64,000 bases of DNA from Symbiodinium natans (GCA_905221605.1 CAJNDS010002069.1:580529-644528); one strand, 5' to 3'; positions 10,248 through 22,453 are shown, counted from the stretch's first letter. The notes: a model not told the origin generated them from the sequence alone. Translations and numbers: made by a program.

Positions 10248-12480
10248 ATGGCTGCCGGCAGCCGACACAACAGCCCGGACAACCCGCACCAGAATCTGAA
10301 AACCATCCCCAAGATTGCCAGTCTTACGAGGGAGTCAATTTTGGGCATGTTTGGGTCCTCCTCCACCTTAGCCAAACTGTGGGTTTAGTATCGAGTCGCG
10401 AGTTCGGATGAGGATGATCTTGGATGGTCCCTTGTCCTCAATCTGGAATTGGGTACTCGAAATGCACTTGCAACTGGGGGACAACCCAAGTGGACACCAT
10501 AGAAATCGGTCTCGACTACACTGACCAGGTGGAGGGCCTCGAAGCTGTTCCCCTGCGACTATTCAGCCCCTCGGTTTGCACCATGCCACATGCTCCCTCG
10601 CATCTTTGGAGCGGCTCGAGGCTGGTTAGGCAGCTTTAGGGTTGAGGGTTTAGGGTTTAGGGTTTAGGGTTTAGGGGCAGCTTCGGGATTGGGGAACTCC
10701 ATCATTTGCAGTGCGTTGTGGCGTCGGCCTCGAGTCGTCGAGGTCGAGCAGCGGACAACCGCTTGGACGGTCTTCTGGCCCAGACCTCGGAATAAGCTGC
10801 AGTAGGCCTGCCGCGCAAAGTGTCCTTGTAGTCATGGCCGAAATGTCTCTCTGGACTTTTTGCTAGGTTCGACCAGGGGGTGACCCATCAGGCTGCGGGC
10901 AATTCTTGACTCCGCCATCCGTTTATCCTGAGGAGCTGTCAGACAGTCGTGGTTCTAAAAATGGTCAAAAGGACGTGATGGGTGCAAATGCAACGAGCAC
11001 TCGCTGTGCGGAGGATGCAGTCCTCGTGGTTGGTCCTTTGGAGCGTGGAGGTCGAGGTGCGGCTGTGCGTGAATAGCAACACTGCAACACTGCCGGCTGT
11101 AACTGCTTAATAGAGAGAAGCATAGCTGCTAGCACTGGTCGGTTGTCTTGCTGCATGTCGACGGATGTTTGGCTGCGGTGATTGTGCTCTCGGACTTTCC
11201 GGATAAGCTTAACCTGCGTGTAGGCGCGTGCAACGTTCGCCACATCTTGCAGAATGCAGACAAGGCGAACCTGGACATGTCAGAGATCTTGGCGAAGCCT
11301 TTGCCAGCAGCTGCTGTTGTCAACTTCCTCAGCGGTTGGAACGCAGGGTAGTGGTTGCGAACAGGTTGGTGCACGGGCAGTCGTACTTATTGATCCGAAG
11401 CGCACAGTGTCGCCAGCTCAGTGCATCGTGCATTCTTGTTGCTGTCGCGCAGTGGGCAGTTGGGCTGTCGGGCCAATCTCAGGCGCACTCTTCCATCTGC
11501 TCCGAGGGTGCCAGGATTCCAAGTCAAGAAGTCAGGTCCAGGTAGTGATGAGTAGTGACAGAAAGTGTCATACCTGCTCACACCGAGGACAGTTGGTGTG
11601 ATTGCCTACGATCTCGACGGTCAGGCCAGGTGGCAAATTGACAGGGCCGTGCCAGGTGGCGTGACTCATGCACTGCAAACCTTCAATGCACTGCAGCACG
11701 CCTTCTCCAGGCCATCCTGTATGCTGTTGAGAAGCAACATCAGAAGGCCATCAGAGTTGTCATTCGGCGTCGCCCTCAGCAAGCTGTTTTGAAAGTATCT
11801 TCCTCCGCGTTTCCCCGAGGAAGGCAGCCCCTACTGTCATAGGTTTGCGAAGACCCCAGGCCTGCTCCGGTCTCGAGGGGGAAGGATATGGTTCGAACCC
11901 CGCCTCGTAGCGTAGGCTTCAAGGACGCTACGCAGGCTCGTGTCGAGCTTTTGGGTAGGCACTTCAAAGTCTTTAAACCCCCCCCCATTGCTACTGCACG
12001 ACCGAAGAGGCCCAGAAGAAGCACCCGCGGAGCGCAGAGGAATCCCATCCTGAGGTTTTCGCCCGTGTTTGGTCTGCAGCGTGCCTCACGAACGTCTGCA
12101 GGCTGCCTATGCAAAGGCCAGCCTGCGCAAGCCTCCTGAGAGCCAGTTGGCATCTTGCAGCTTTTGCACCGGGAAGGCATGGGCTACGACTCCGACTGCA
12201 GGGTCCGACCTGCTGACCTCCTCACGTCAGGCTCTGGAGGCAGTCTGCATCAGTCTGCTATGTAAGATGAATTGAGAGACTTCTGGACCATGGAAGCGAT
12301 GATGTACACATTGTTGTGTGTCAAACTGGCTTCAGGCAGGAGCCCATACCCGTGGTGTGAAACAGCTGCTTGGCAGAGGGACTGCTCAATCGACGATGCT
12401 TCCCATCCCGGTTGGGGCAGGTGTTGGCACGGACACCACCAACTTTTCCCAACAATGCAATATCCCATGATCTTCGTGAA
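10248..12480 (+). CDS. Candidate multi-exon gene, unidentified
   Basis: A row of + strand segments looks like one gene. Segments are 10248-10388, starting at ATG (SLTRESILGMFGSSSTLAKL); about 10480-10600 (TIEIGLDYTDQVEGLEAVPL); 11148-11351 (LNLRVGACNVRHILQNADK); 11592-11708 (VGVIAYDLDGQARWQIDRAV); 11711-11794 (YAVEKQHQKAIRVVIRRRP), between an AG acceptor and a GTATCT donor; 12161-12265 (REGMGYDSDCRVRPADLL), ending in TAA; and about 12341-12440 (AGAHTRGVKQLLGRGTAQST), which must belong to another transcript if the TAA is real. No family was recognised. An antisense frame of 183 codons at 9824-10375 (starting MAKVEEDPNMPKIDSL) competes with the first segment. Confidence 0.35.
10634..10677 (+). 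repeat. TTTAGGG array
   Basis: Five to six telomere-type heptamers, lying between two candidate exons (10.6 and 11.1 kb). Confidence 0.9.
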
Positions 12481-12664
12481 TGAGCGTCGTGACTCCGAAA
12501 TCTAGGCCGAGTTCGATTATTGGGGCGCGCTCTGCAAGAAGGACTTCGACCTCTGTGCAGACCTGAGACAGACAAAGAGCAAGCTCTAGCAGAGTTTAAG
12601 ACTTGCGCGAGGTTGTGCAGTAGTCAGTGAACTGGAATCAACCGGCTTAATCCAAGAATTCACA

Positions 12665-12701
12665 AGCAAAGAGAGCGAGAGAAAGAGAGAGAGAGAGAGA
12701 G
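12665..12701 (+). repeat. (GA)n microsatellite
   Basis: Interrupted GA dinucleotide run. Confidence 0.9.
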
Positions 12702-12967
12702 CTGAGTATCCGACATCGACCCAACCTTACATCAGTGCACGTTTTTGCCTGGCAGCGCACCACGGGAGGAGCCTAGAAGTTCTGATCTTTATCGGTGCTG
12801 TTGGATGATGCTCGATTAAGGGGGTGGTCCCCTTTGGTTGAGGGAAACAAATGCAACGCCCGTGTTTTTCGTCTCACGCCGACGTGACCCGTGACTTGAA
12901 GGGCGCGCCCAGCGCGCGGAGGTTCAGAGACTTCTGCCCTGTCCTCCATGCCCGGTAAAGGAAGAAG

Positions 12968-13169
12968 AAGCTGAGTAGAAGAAGAAGAAGAAGACGAAGA
13001 AGAAGAAGAGCGAGGGAGAGAGCGATTGAGAGCGACGGAGCGAGCCAGGGAGGGAGGGAGGGAGGGAGGGAGGGAGGGAGTGATGGAGTGAGAGGAGAGA
13101 GGGAGGAGCCACGTTATATCATCACCATCATCATCATCATCGTCATCATCATCATCCTTACCGCCGTCG

Positions 13170-13202
<33 letters not shown>

Positions 13203-13238
13203 CTGGAAGTATGTGTTTGTATGTGCATGTGCATGTAT

Positions 13239-13294
<56 letters not shown>

Positions 13295-13319
13295 TACATG
13301 TATGTATTCGTATATATGT

Positions 13320-13350
<31 letters not shown>
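12968..13350. repeat. Cluster of different microsatellites
   Basis: In less than 400 bases come GAA-type trinucleotides (12968-13010), a GGGA tetranucleotide run (about 13045-13080), ATC/ATG trinucleotides (about 13118-13200), an ATTT tetranucleotide run (about 13236-13293) and TA dinucleotides (about 13325-13352). Frames through them (poly-Asp, poly-Ile, LFIYLFIY) are artefacts. Confidence 0.95.
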
Positions 13351-13559
13351 CCTATATGTATGTACAGATTTCATCGCCTTGAGGTGTTCCCCCTGGCGAG
13401 GGAGAGGCCTTCGAGCGCCCGGGCGTGGCAGCCTGAGGTTCACCAGATCCTTGAGAAGTGCACCATGCTTCGGCTGCAGTTTGCCTCCCTGCAATTCTTT
13501 GTAAAAAGCAAGAAAGCCCCCCTTGAAGGGGGTTTGGGGGGTGAACCCTAAACCCTAAA

Positions 13560-14620
13560 TTCTCAGAGGTCAGCTAAGCGGGTGGCAAAAAAAATGAGAA
13601 TTTTTGCTCCTGATTTTGCAGATGGCAACCACGTGAGGCAGGATGCAAAACCTCATGTGGGCGTCACGGGGACTCTCTGTTCCCCGGCAGCAGAGACAGT
13701 TGGTGTTGCGGCTCTGCAGCGCCTGCTTCTGCATCGCCTCTGGCCGCTTCGCAGGCACGATTACTGCTACGTCAAGGGCTCATGGATACAGGTCGGTGGC
13801 TCATCATTTGGGCTTTGGGCCTGTCCAACATGCTCCCCACATTGGAAGTCAGAGCTGAAGCAAGGTCCAACGCTGTGTTGCTGCGCTGGGGGTGTCCGGC
13901 CGGGTGGAACGGCCGGGTGAGCAGCCAGAAGACTTCGAAGGCTGGGTGCTGGAGTTTAGTCACAGAAGTCGGCCCGCTCAGCTCCATCTTATGTGGTTCA
14001 GCGCATGGGAAATATGACACGTGCATTTGAGCAGGCAGCATCTTGAACTTTGCCGGCGCGATGAGCAGATTCAAAGCTAGTGGCAGGCCTGGGTGCAATG
14101 CCCGCGCTTGGTTTGGCAAATCTCGTGCAAGACCGCTTGACGTGCTTCTTCGGCGGTTGTCATGGCAGCCTGCAGCAGAAAAGAGTGGGGCATGGCCTTA
14201 AAATTTGTTCCTTGAGAGCTTTTTTGGTAGGGGTTGGCGGCCACTCGACCTGTCTCCCCTTGTGTGATGCACTTCCGCAAGCGGCTGCAGCTTCCTGAAG
14301 ACCACCCGCAAGATCTTGCAAGCTTCCTTGCGCTTTTCCCCTCAAAGATAGGTACCACTGTCTTATAAGGTTTAGTAAGTGTAGCCACCGCTTCTGGCAC
14401 ACTTCAGGTAGGAGCTGCAAGCAAAGAGTTGAACCGAAGCTTCTTTTCCACACGAAGCAGAAACGTGGTGTTCTCGGACAGGCTCCTGACTCTTACCCCG
14501 TCCTTCTTGTGCGTCTTTCGCGTGGCCACGGCATCACCAAGTGGTAGATGCCTCGGTTTTGGCCACTGGCCCTGGGGATGCATGTACGATGTCAGCGCGG
14601 CCAGGACCGGCAGCTGGTTA
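13560..14620. other. Unassigned open frames on both strands
   Basis: On the minus strand a frame ending near 14404 reads KKDGVRVRSLSENTTFLLRV. On the plus strand about 13780-13910 reads RWLIIWALGLSNMLPTLEV. Both look protein-like but I cannot choose between them or name a family. Confidence 0.25.
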
Positions 14621-14623
14621 CTA

Positions 14624-14767
14624 CTTGGAGGTTCATGGTACTTATTGACGCATACTAGCTGTACTTGTAATCCCAATTATACCCATATTCGGGCACTTAA
14701 GGGGCTTATAAGTGGGTTCTAAGTACAGCTATTATTGGGTTTGAGAAGTACCCTGAATGTTCAAAGT
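14624..14767 (+). repeat. Short repeat, family C copy 1
   Basis: Starts CTTGGAGGTTCATGGTACTT and ends with a degenerate inverted copy of that terminus (AAGTACCCTGAATGTTCAAAG). The interior has GGGCACTTAAGGGGCTTATA and AAGTGGGTTCTAAGTACAG. It is shared with copies at 19201-19317, 20471-20529 and 53110-53192. About 144 bases with no coding capacity, so it resembles a miniature inverted-repeat transposable element. Confidence 0.75.
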
Positions 14768-16496
14768 AGTAGGAGATGTTCAAGCAGCAGTGGCGACATG
14801 TAACAGCACCGAGGCGGGAAGACCAGCGGCCAGGTGCACTACAGCTCGACGGCTTCGTCTGAGCTCGATTGGCAGCACGTGGCCGACGTCAATGAAGAGT
14901 TTATCACTCCGTTCAGGCCCCAGAGAATACCCAGGTATCGATTTGAGAGAATTCTTAATAATTACCCTTAGTCTTTATAATATGGAGCCCGAGTTATTAG
15001 TAATTTTGGGGACTGTTGAAATCGACACCTAGATACAAAAAGGCCCACAGGGATTCTGCCCCACGCACAGCTCGAGCATGTCTTAAACTTGGGTGCAAGA
15101 GTACAAACCCTAAAAACAAAACCCTAAACCCTAAAAAATAAACCCTAAAACGCTCCACTATGTCTCTGACCTTTTCCCCGTAAATATACTGACCGAAGAC
15201 GGTTGTTCGAGGTCCCTATCTCTCTCTCCCCGTAAACGCTTGCGAAACGGGTGGGAAATAACCCTAAAACCCTAAACCCCTCGGGCATAGTCCGGTACAG
15301 AGCTCAGCGGCCAAGGGACTCTGTCACGGAGATACACTTCGAGGTGGCTGTCGAAGGTGTTGCTTCGTGTAAGCCTCGGCTTTTTTGGAGCCTTGTGTGT
15401 GCTTTGCAAAGAGCTTTGTGTGCAGTTTTTTCAAAGGTAGGGAGGGGGGGAGGGTAGTGCCAGTGGCTTGGCAGGAAGCACTTCGATGCTGTTCGACTGG
15501 AACAGCGGTGCGGAACACGTGGCTCAGGTGGGGCAGGCTGTGACAAGACGGGTTACATGCTTGCGCATCACATTTGTGACGTGGCCAGTGCCACTGCAGA
15601 TGTGAAAACAGGCGTATTTTGTCTTCTCTTTGACTGCCCGGTGGCTATACTCTTTTCTTGGCAACAGTACAGACCAGTCGACTTCCTTGGCTGCGCTGCA
15701 GCTCCTGTAGCTCTCAGGAGGTTCTTAAAAGGTGGTCGGGCGTTGCGCCTTCGTGTGCACCCATGGCTAGACTTGGAGAGGAAGACAGAAGACTCATGCA
15801 TCTAGTTCCAGCTACAGCGGTAAGACTCATGGAAAGACAAGTGTTATCCAGACCAGGCGTTAACGGGGTCTCAACGTGTGACAGGGAGAGAGCGGTTCAC
15901 CTTTACTTTTCCATAATAATATCTTCTCTTGTATCTCTTGGTAATTTAGGATTCAATCTACCCTGAACCATAAACCCTACACCCTAAACCCTAGACCCTA
16001 AACCCTAAACCCTGCAGGTCAGCTTGGCAACTGGTCCTTGGTGCCCCATGGGCAGCTCAGGAAACCGCCTCAAGGGAGGGTCTTAGCATAGCCCAGTAGC
16101 CCCCTAGTTAAGGATTCAGGAATAGACCTTCAACTATATAACATAGGGCACCCGACAGGGCCCCCTAAACCCTAAACTCCAAGACTCCTTAATTCAGGGG
16201 TGCTGGGCTTTCTGGGGTAGTGCGGTCGGTGGCTGAGAGGATTCCAACCTTGCACAGCGCAGCTCCAAACGTCGACCGGCGCCTTCGAGCCAGTCACTGC
16301 CTTGGCCGGTTTGCTTTGTTCAGGGTTTAGGGTCTAAGGGTTTCTGACGTCAAGAGTCTGGGTCCAAAAAAAGGGTTTCTGACGCTGTCACTTGCCTGCA
16401 GACCCCAAAAAGTCCGCGCCCAAAAACAGGGTTTAGGGTTTGGGACTTCGGACTTGTACGCCTGTCGCGTGCTCGGGGTTTCGAACTTGCAGCCCT

Positions 16497-16656
16497 TAAT
16501 AGGGATTCTAATCAGGGGTACTAACCTTATACTAACATTCCTGAAGAGGGATTCTAATAGGGGGTACTAACCTTATACTGACAGTCCGTAATCGGGATTC
16601 TAATGGGTGGTACTAATATCCTCATCAAGGACTGTTAGTGTAAGGGGGAACATCCC
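16497..16656 (-). repeat. Short repeat, family B copy 1
   Basis: Contains repeated AGGGATTCTAAT plus GGGGTACTAACCTTATACT units and ends TAAGGGGGAACATCCC. That end is the inverse of GGGATGTTCC found at the start of the copies at 30863 and 55701. Internal tandem duplication makes this the longest copy. Confidence 0.65.
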
Positions 16657-16886
16657 AAGGCATGGCAAACAACTCTCAGGTTTGTCCGCTCCAGCTGGTG
16701 ACGACGAAGGTGGTGATGGTGACGGAGACGGTGCACGACCCGCAGACACAGTTTTTTTTATCCTAAATTCGGGGCCTTGTGGGATTATCAAAATACGGGA
16801 CCCATTATTTACGGTTCCCCAAACAAAGGTAAAATAGTTCGAAACTTATGTCTCGAGACTTGTCCCCCACAGGATACGAGTCGATC

Positions 16887-16951
16887 CCTAAACCCTAAGC
16901 CCTAAACCGTAAACCCCAAACCCGAAACCCTAAGCCCTAAACCCTAAACCC
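16887..16951 (-). repeat. CCCTAAA array, degenerate
   Basis: About nine telomere-type units with variants (CCCTAAGC, CCGTAAA, CCCGAAA). Confidence 0.9.
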
Positions 16952-17190
16952 TCCTGAGCTGAGGTAAAGTGAAGCTGTCGACTTGCAGCCGCTCAGACTG
17001 GTCATCGTTTTCTTGTAGCGTTGTCAACGGCCGCACATAGAATTTGGAAGGAAGGAAAAAGCATAGCCTTAGCTGCACAAGACACTTCCGGACCTTAGCT
17101 GCACAGGACAAGCTCGGAGGCCTGCAGGGAACATACGAACCAGAATTATAGTGCAATACCAACAGTATGACATACTTAAATTGCATGAAA

Positions 17191-17556
17191 AAATGACACA
17201 TAGCATATCTACACCGGGGACCACTCCGAGCTCTCCAGACCACATTACATTGGCACTCGAAGAACATCTTTGAGAAGTCCACCCCAATCTACCAACTTGG
17301 AAGCACTATTCAACTTGAACGTGCATACATGCACGACATCGCCCCAGGGTTCCATGCAAAACCTACAAGTATATCCGGGCAACTTGTGCCGGACCGCAGC
17401 GTGCTGCTCTTTTCTACTTCGTTTTTTGGACAACACCGGTGTTGTGAACTGAGGGTTCGCTCAGCCCAGGCGAGTTTGTGGGCATCCCATGCATTGACCC
17501 TGGCAAATCTTTGCCGGTGCCTGAGGGATTTAGCCTGTGACTTTGGAAGACCTTAG
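17191..17556 (+). CDS. Possible exon, 121 open codons
   Basis: The frame is open between stop codons without an early ATG. Its best part reads STPIYQLGSTIQLERAYMHD then GQLVPDRSVLLFSTSFFG. The opposite strand is also open (17245-17436, with CRFCMEPWGDVVHVC), so the strand is uncertain. No family was recognised. Confidence 0.25.
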
Positions 17557-17839
17557 AGGCCAGTTGGCCGGTTCCTGGCATCATCAGCTGCCCATACATA
17601 CAAGAGACGAAAGTCTGGGTTGCGGTTTAGTCCCGGCTCATGCGTGGGACTCCAGAAGTTCAGCTGGGTGTGGCTTCTTCCCCTGGGAAAATGGCGCTCA
17701 AGAGCGGGGTCTCATGAAGCCAAGAGCTGCTTTTGTTGAAAGCCTGAGGCTGGCTCGATGCTCTGACAACCAGGCAGACCCAAATTTTTCCCCAGTTGGA
17801 GAGACGTGTGGGCACCTGCTGGCTGCAGGTCTGTGATTC

Positions 17840-18110
17840 CAACTTTACAGCTGGCGGAGGCTTCTGTCGGTGTGCTGATGGGCAAGGAGCCCAGAGTCAG
17901 GGCTCTGGGGATCTGACCTGTAATGCAAGCAGTGTGTTTTCTGCTCTCTTTGAGCGTTGCGCTTCCTGAGGTTCTGCTGGAGCTATATAAAGCAGGGATG
18001 TGTCGATCAGTCGGAACACGTGGCGGTCCTAGGCTTGCGGGTCTGACCTCTGGAGTCCTTGCGGGGTGTGGTAAACCCTTGGCATCTTTTTTGAGGCTCG
18101 AGAGTTAGTG
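17840..18110 (+). CDS. Possible exons, unidentified
   Basis: A frame at about 17830-17915 reads PTLQLAEASVGVLMGKEPR, and another at 17923-18108 reads LLSLSVALPEVLLELYKAGM. Antisense frames at 18029-18268 are also open. No function is assigned. Confidence 0.25.
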
Positions 18111-18681
18111 CAGCGCTCGGCGGACATGTGGGCTGTGACGATGTGTTGCTTGAGATGCCGGGAAAGAAAGTTGAAGCTGTTCCGCGCTAGGTCTCCAAGC
18201 TGCTGGATGAAACCATGCTGGAACGACACTCCCCGAAGCTCTGGGCAACTGTCGCGTGGCAGCAACATGCTCCGTTATTTGTCTATTTTTGCATAAGACA
18301 GCCATGGCCTACGTGTCCAGAGTCTTCGATTCTTTGAGTTGGAAAGGCCAAAGAGATTGCCACGGCGGGCTTTTGCGCCATGGAAGCTGCTGAAAGCCAG
18401 GAGCTTCAGAGCGTTTCGAAGTAGAGGGAAGGAAGCCGTGGAAACGCCAGCGTAGGCTGCCAGCCAAGGCTTGAACAACATCTTGCGCCATGTTCTTGCC
18501 ATCGGGTGCGGCTCTTACACATTAATTAGCAAGGTGACAAAGCATAGTCTAGAATCGGGGCTCACGGACACTAAGCCCAAAGAAAGGCCTGGTATTCTGA
18601 TCTCAGCGTGGACGGCGAAGCTGATCTTCGTGCATTCCACGGTCCCAGGCTCCGGCGGCTGCTTGCGAACAAGAATTCTCT

Positions 18682-20240
18682 TTGGGAATCGGACGCGTGA
18701 TTGTGCTAGGCTACTTCTCCTACTTTTTCACGATGGTCTACAGAGCTCTGGCTGCAATCGGGGCTCTGGAAGTTTCGGTATATACGGGAGGTTATGGGTG
18801 GTTGTTGCGTTGTTGTGCAATCCTGCTGAGACCATTGAGCTCTACGACTGGGTACCGAGGCCCTGGGGCTTGGGTGCTGAACAATGTGTTCCATCAGACG
18901 GCGGCTGTCAGTGCCTAAGCAGACCTAGGCCCAAGGCGTTATAAGCAAGTGTCAAGGTATGTAAAGGAAGTCAATGACTCTTTGGACAACGAGCCGCGAC
19001 GGCACACATCGACTTGAATATTGGAGCTAGGTTGCGGACGTCAACCCCAAAATCCCCGAATTGCAAGCCTAAAACCATGTAGGAACATACAGTCCGAGTG
19101 CGAGAGCTTCGACTCCCACAACCTCTCTGAGGACTGGAGACTGTCCCTGGGCTTGGCAGCGATGGCATTCTGGACCATCCCTGTGCCCTGATGTCAATCA
19201 GGGTACTTAGAACCCCAATTCTAACCATATTTTGGCACTTAAGGGGCTTCTATTAGAAGTGGGGTATAAGTACAGTTATAACTTCTAGTTGGTTAACAAG
19301 TACCATGAACCTCCAAGTATCCATGCGCGTCCTTCACATCAGCCCTTGAGGCGGTTGCACTCCTTGCAGGTCTCCTTGACCGGGATGAAGTACGGATTGC
19401 ATCGCCCAATGTCTGTTGCAAGGGCGGGTGTCCTAACGAAATGTCAGACAGCAGAAGTGACGACCACAGCGTGAGAACGCATCGAAGTCACTCGGAAGGC
19501 CATGAGTTTGGTGAACAACCTGCTGCTACTGTACTACTTCATTCTCTTCGCGGGGGTCGTGTTCATTGTGCCACAAACCGAGACTGCGCTTTTCCTGCGC
19601 CGTTGCTGTCAAGGCTTTGTGATGCAATGTGCGCAGCCCGGTCCTAGGATGTTCGTCATGGGTTCCGAGACGGAGGGTGACGAGTACTTCAGTGCCTGAG
19701 CCCGAGTCTAGAGGTTGCACCCTCTGGTTTCCGGGCATCATGGAGTTGGACCATGTTGGACTTAGCTTGAGCCAGAGGTGCGTGCCACATTTCGCCGCCA
19801 GCTTCGCCCAGGAAAGCTTAGCAAGGCGCCACGACATGAACTCTGTGGCACGCTGCCGTGGACTTTTGCCATCCAGTGGCAGGGGCAGCTGTTTTACCAC
19901 ATCTTGGGGTTGCTTGCGGGGCTCTCAGTTGAAGCGAAGACGACACAGTCGGAGCTCGACAGGTATGTTGCAAATATCTGCAAGCTAGTAAGGAAGGGTT
20001 TAGCAAACATTTCTCTGTGTAGATGCACATCGATCAACGTCAATGGGGTGTTGCACTTTGCACCAAAAGCTAGCACTGATCCAACCTGTCACAGTTGGGT
20101 GATGTGAATTTTGATAACTGTGTGTTGACCCAGGAACTCCCTCCCCATCAGAATGTCGATGACGCACATGCCACCCAAATCCTGTTGCTTCTGAACCTTT
20201 CGCATTCCTTGCGTCCTCGCATGTGTGTGAGTCGTCGCTG
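18682..20240 (+). CDS. Candidate multi-exon membrane protein
   Basis: Three hydrophobic + strand segments may be exons of one membrane protein: 18682-18790 (VIVLGYFSYFFTMVYRALAA), 19502-19660 (NNLLLLYYFILFAGVVFIVP) and about 19850-19961 (LFYHILGLLAGLSVEAKTTQ), the last ending at a GTATGT donor. A fourth at about 20095-20240 reads NFDNCVLTQELPPHQNVDDA. Membrane segments followed by a soluble module would fit a channel or transporter, but I do not recognise the family. A family C repeat lies between the first two segments. Confidence 0.35.
19201..19317 (+). repeat. Short repeat, family C copy 2
   Basis: Starts CAGGGTACTT and ends AAGTACCATGAACCTCCAAG, which is exactly the inverse of the left end of the copy at 14624. 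The shared interior TTGGCACTTAAGGGGCTT is present. Confidence 0.75.
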
Positions 20241-20470
20241 AGACCGAATCCTTCGCCGTGTTTTTCATCACATGCTGTGCGGCCACGGATGCCTTCATCA
20301 TGGTCATTACAAAGGCCTCCCGGCTCTATTGGTGGCCTTTATGCATTCGCAAAAAGAGGGGCAATCCTAAACCCTAAACCCTGTCAGGAGCATGAAGCAG
20401 CTTGGTCCCTGGTTACGAGAGGTGCATCCCTCGGCATGTGGCTTAAGAAATGCTTGGAACTTCTGGGATT

Positions 20471-20529
20471 AGTACTTATTACTTAACCTGTTCGTGAAAA
20501 TTGGGTTATAAGTACTATGAACCTCCAAG
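20471..20529 (+). repeat. Short repeat, family C copy 3, shortened
   Basis: Keeps both ends (AGTACTTATTA and ATAAGTACTATGAACCTCCAAG) but lacks most of the interior, so it is an internal-deletion copy of about 60 bases. Confidence 0.65.
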
Positions 20530-21088
20530 CGCGCTATCCCCCCAGAGTTGGGAGCTATAAGCAAGCGATGCAATGCACTCATCTGTCGCTCAGGCAGCCA
20601 AGCCCAAGCGTCACTTCCGCAGGCCTTGACAGTGCGGGCAAAATTCCCCACCGGAGCCATGGTGTAGGGTTTAGCTCCTGGTTCACAGGGGTTTAGGGCT
20701 TTGGGCAGTATAAACTGTTTCTTTCTGTGGCATCTTGGTGGCATCTTGAGGCGGTCTGGCTCCAGCAGTTTGGTAGCGAAGAAGCCCCAAAGAAAGCCTA
20801 CAGCGGTTGCCCCTGGAGACTCCGCGGGGTGGAGTTGTGGCCGCCGAAGCAGGCGAGGAGGGCGCTAGTTGCAGTCAGCTTTGGTGGAGCAGTCTTGTTC
20901 CGCAAGGGCATGGCTCCCCTGGCCTCCAAATTTGCGTTGAAAATCAACGGGAAGGAGTGCAACCTCTGAGCACTGAGTGTTGGAGATGCTTTCTTCTGCT
21001 CCCCTGTGCCACTGCGTGTTTGGAGGATACGCTCTTCCTTCTAGGAGACGAAAGATGGGAGGCCCCGACTTCCAGAGGGAAGCTGCGC

Positions 21089-22414
21089 ATGCAAAAGCTG
21101 CCAGTGCTGCTTTGGAAGGCGATGTGCGAAGAGATCACAATAGTCCCCAATATCAGCACCGATGCGGCTTGGGACCTCATATCAGGCCAGGACAGCTCTT
21201 GCGTGGCAAGGCTTGCCGAAGATGTTTGTGTATTCTTTCCCGCATGCGCATGGACGCTCAGATGTTCAGGAAAGCTGGGACCTCTGCGAGCTCACACTCC
21301 TCTGAAGGCGAAACAGTCTTGCAACAGAGTGTCCAGAGGACGGAGAAGCACTGGCCAGGTGCCGCTATGGGAAGCCTTGGAGCTTGAGAAGCTCTCACAG
21401 TGCCAGATCGAACTGCCTGCGTGGCTCAAGGCGCGAGATGCTGGGAAGCTGCGGAAGCTGATGGAAAGCGACGCTGAGTTTTGCAGACATCATAGACATG
21501 TCGGCAGTCTTTTAAGGCTGCGGGTGATCATACTCCAGGCCTCCGAACTGGAGAGGATGTGCGAAGAAGAGCGGGCGGAGCCTCAAAGATTTGGTGACGA
21601 CGCTTGGAGTTGCACTTTTGCGCCTGCCGACAAAAGCCGGTGTGGGTGCCGGGCCCCGTTGCCAGCCTAGGTGCCACGTTTCTACATAGAGATTGCCCAG
21701 GCTTTGCTGGCCATTCCGAGGACCTGATGCCATGTTCATGCAAAATAGCAAACAGATGAGAGAGGACCAAGCTGCAAGCGACATAGTAGATTACCATGAT
21801 CGTTGAAGCAAGTGGTTCGCGGTCTCGCAGGGCTTTCGAGGGAGCGAAGGCACGTCAGAGAACGGAGCTTGCCTTGCTCGAGCTGATTCGGACCAGACGG
21901 GGCAAGATCGTGGATGGCCTCAAGGCTGCCCGTCTGCGACCGTTAAGGGCTTCAAAGGGCCTTGGGGGGTGAGCCGTGACCCGGCAACAGGCACGAGACT
22001 GGCATAACTTTTTCCTAAACAATAAGGGGTACTGCATAGGGCATTGGAAAGCCTCTACAAAGTTGTCCCTGGCTCGTGCGGCTTGTGTCGTTGCACATGT
22101 CGTCTCTGGGTCTTTTCCGGTGGGGGAGGCCTTCGACGCAACCCTGTCCACGGAGTTTAACGTCACTGGCATGTCTGCTGCGGAGATGACATGCTTCCGA
22201 ACACGCTCGCTGGCCTTCCTGGCAGCTTCGTGTGCATGTAGCCATGGAGCTGCAACAGCCGCAGTAGCTGTGAGAACCTTTCTGTGCAAAACCCAAGGAC
22301 ACCACGATTGAGCTCCTGAAAAACCGAGAGAAGCCTGCTGAGGCTGCAGGAGACGTACCTCCAGTAGATGTACAGGAGGACAGCAGCAGCAGGCCGCAAG
22401 AGACAGGCATGTGA
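21089..22414 (+). CDS. GINS complex subunit PSF2, about 7 exons
   Basis: PSF2 is part of the GINS tetramer, which joins Cdc45 and MCM2-7 in the replicative helicase. The match to PSF2 is collinear. Exon 1 (21089-21185) reads EEITIVPNISTDAAWDL. Exon 2 (21270-21307) reads KLGPLRAHTPLK. Exon 3 (21359 to about 21484) reads VPLWEALELEKLSQCQIELP and continues AWLKARDAGKLRKL. Exon 4 (21671-21720) reads VPRFYIEIAQALLAIP. Exon 5 (21831-21924) reads LALLELIRTRRGKIVDGLK. Exon 6 (22156 to about 22234) reads FNVTGMSAAEMTCFRTRSLA. An exon from about 22275 gives an acidic, Ser-rich tail ending RPQETGM and TGA. The joined length, near 200 residues, is usual for PSF2. Donors after exons 1, 2 and 5 are GC and after exon 4 is GA. 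The ATG at 21089 and the ends of exons 3 and 6 are the weakest points. Confidence 0.8.
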
Positions 22415-22453
22415 TGAATGCCTGCCCGGATCGCATCTCAGAGCCGTTATTTA

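Larger units (their letters stand above)
14770..17190. other. Gene-poor, repeat-rich stretch
   Basis: Contains CCCTAAA or TTTAGGG runs at 15107-15150, 15260-15282, 15967-16014, 16163-16180, 16320-16335, 16430-16442 and 16887-16951, and a family B element at 16497-16656. The frames between them are short and I recognise no protein. Confidence 0.6.

Noticed and set aside
9824-10375. 183-codon antisense frame starting MAKVEEDPNMPKID
   Set aside because: Overlaps a + strand segment with equally good composition and has no recognisable domain; kept only as an alternative.
12773-13551. Poly-Asp, poly-Ile and LFIYLFIY frames
   Set aside because: Translations of ATC, ATTT and TA microsatellites.
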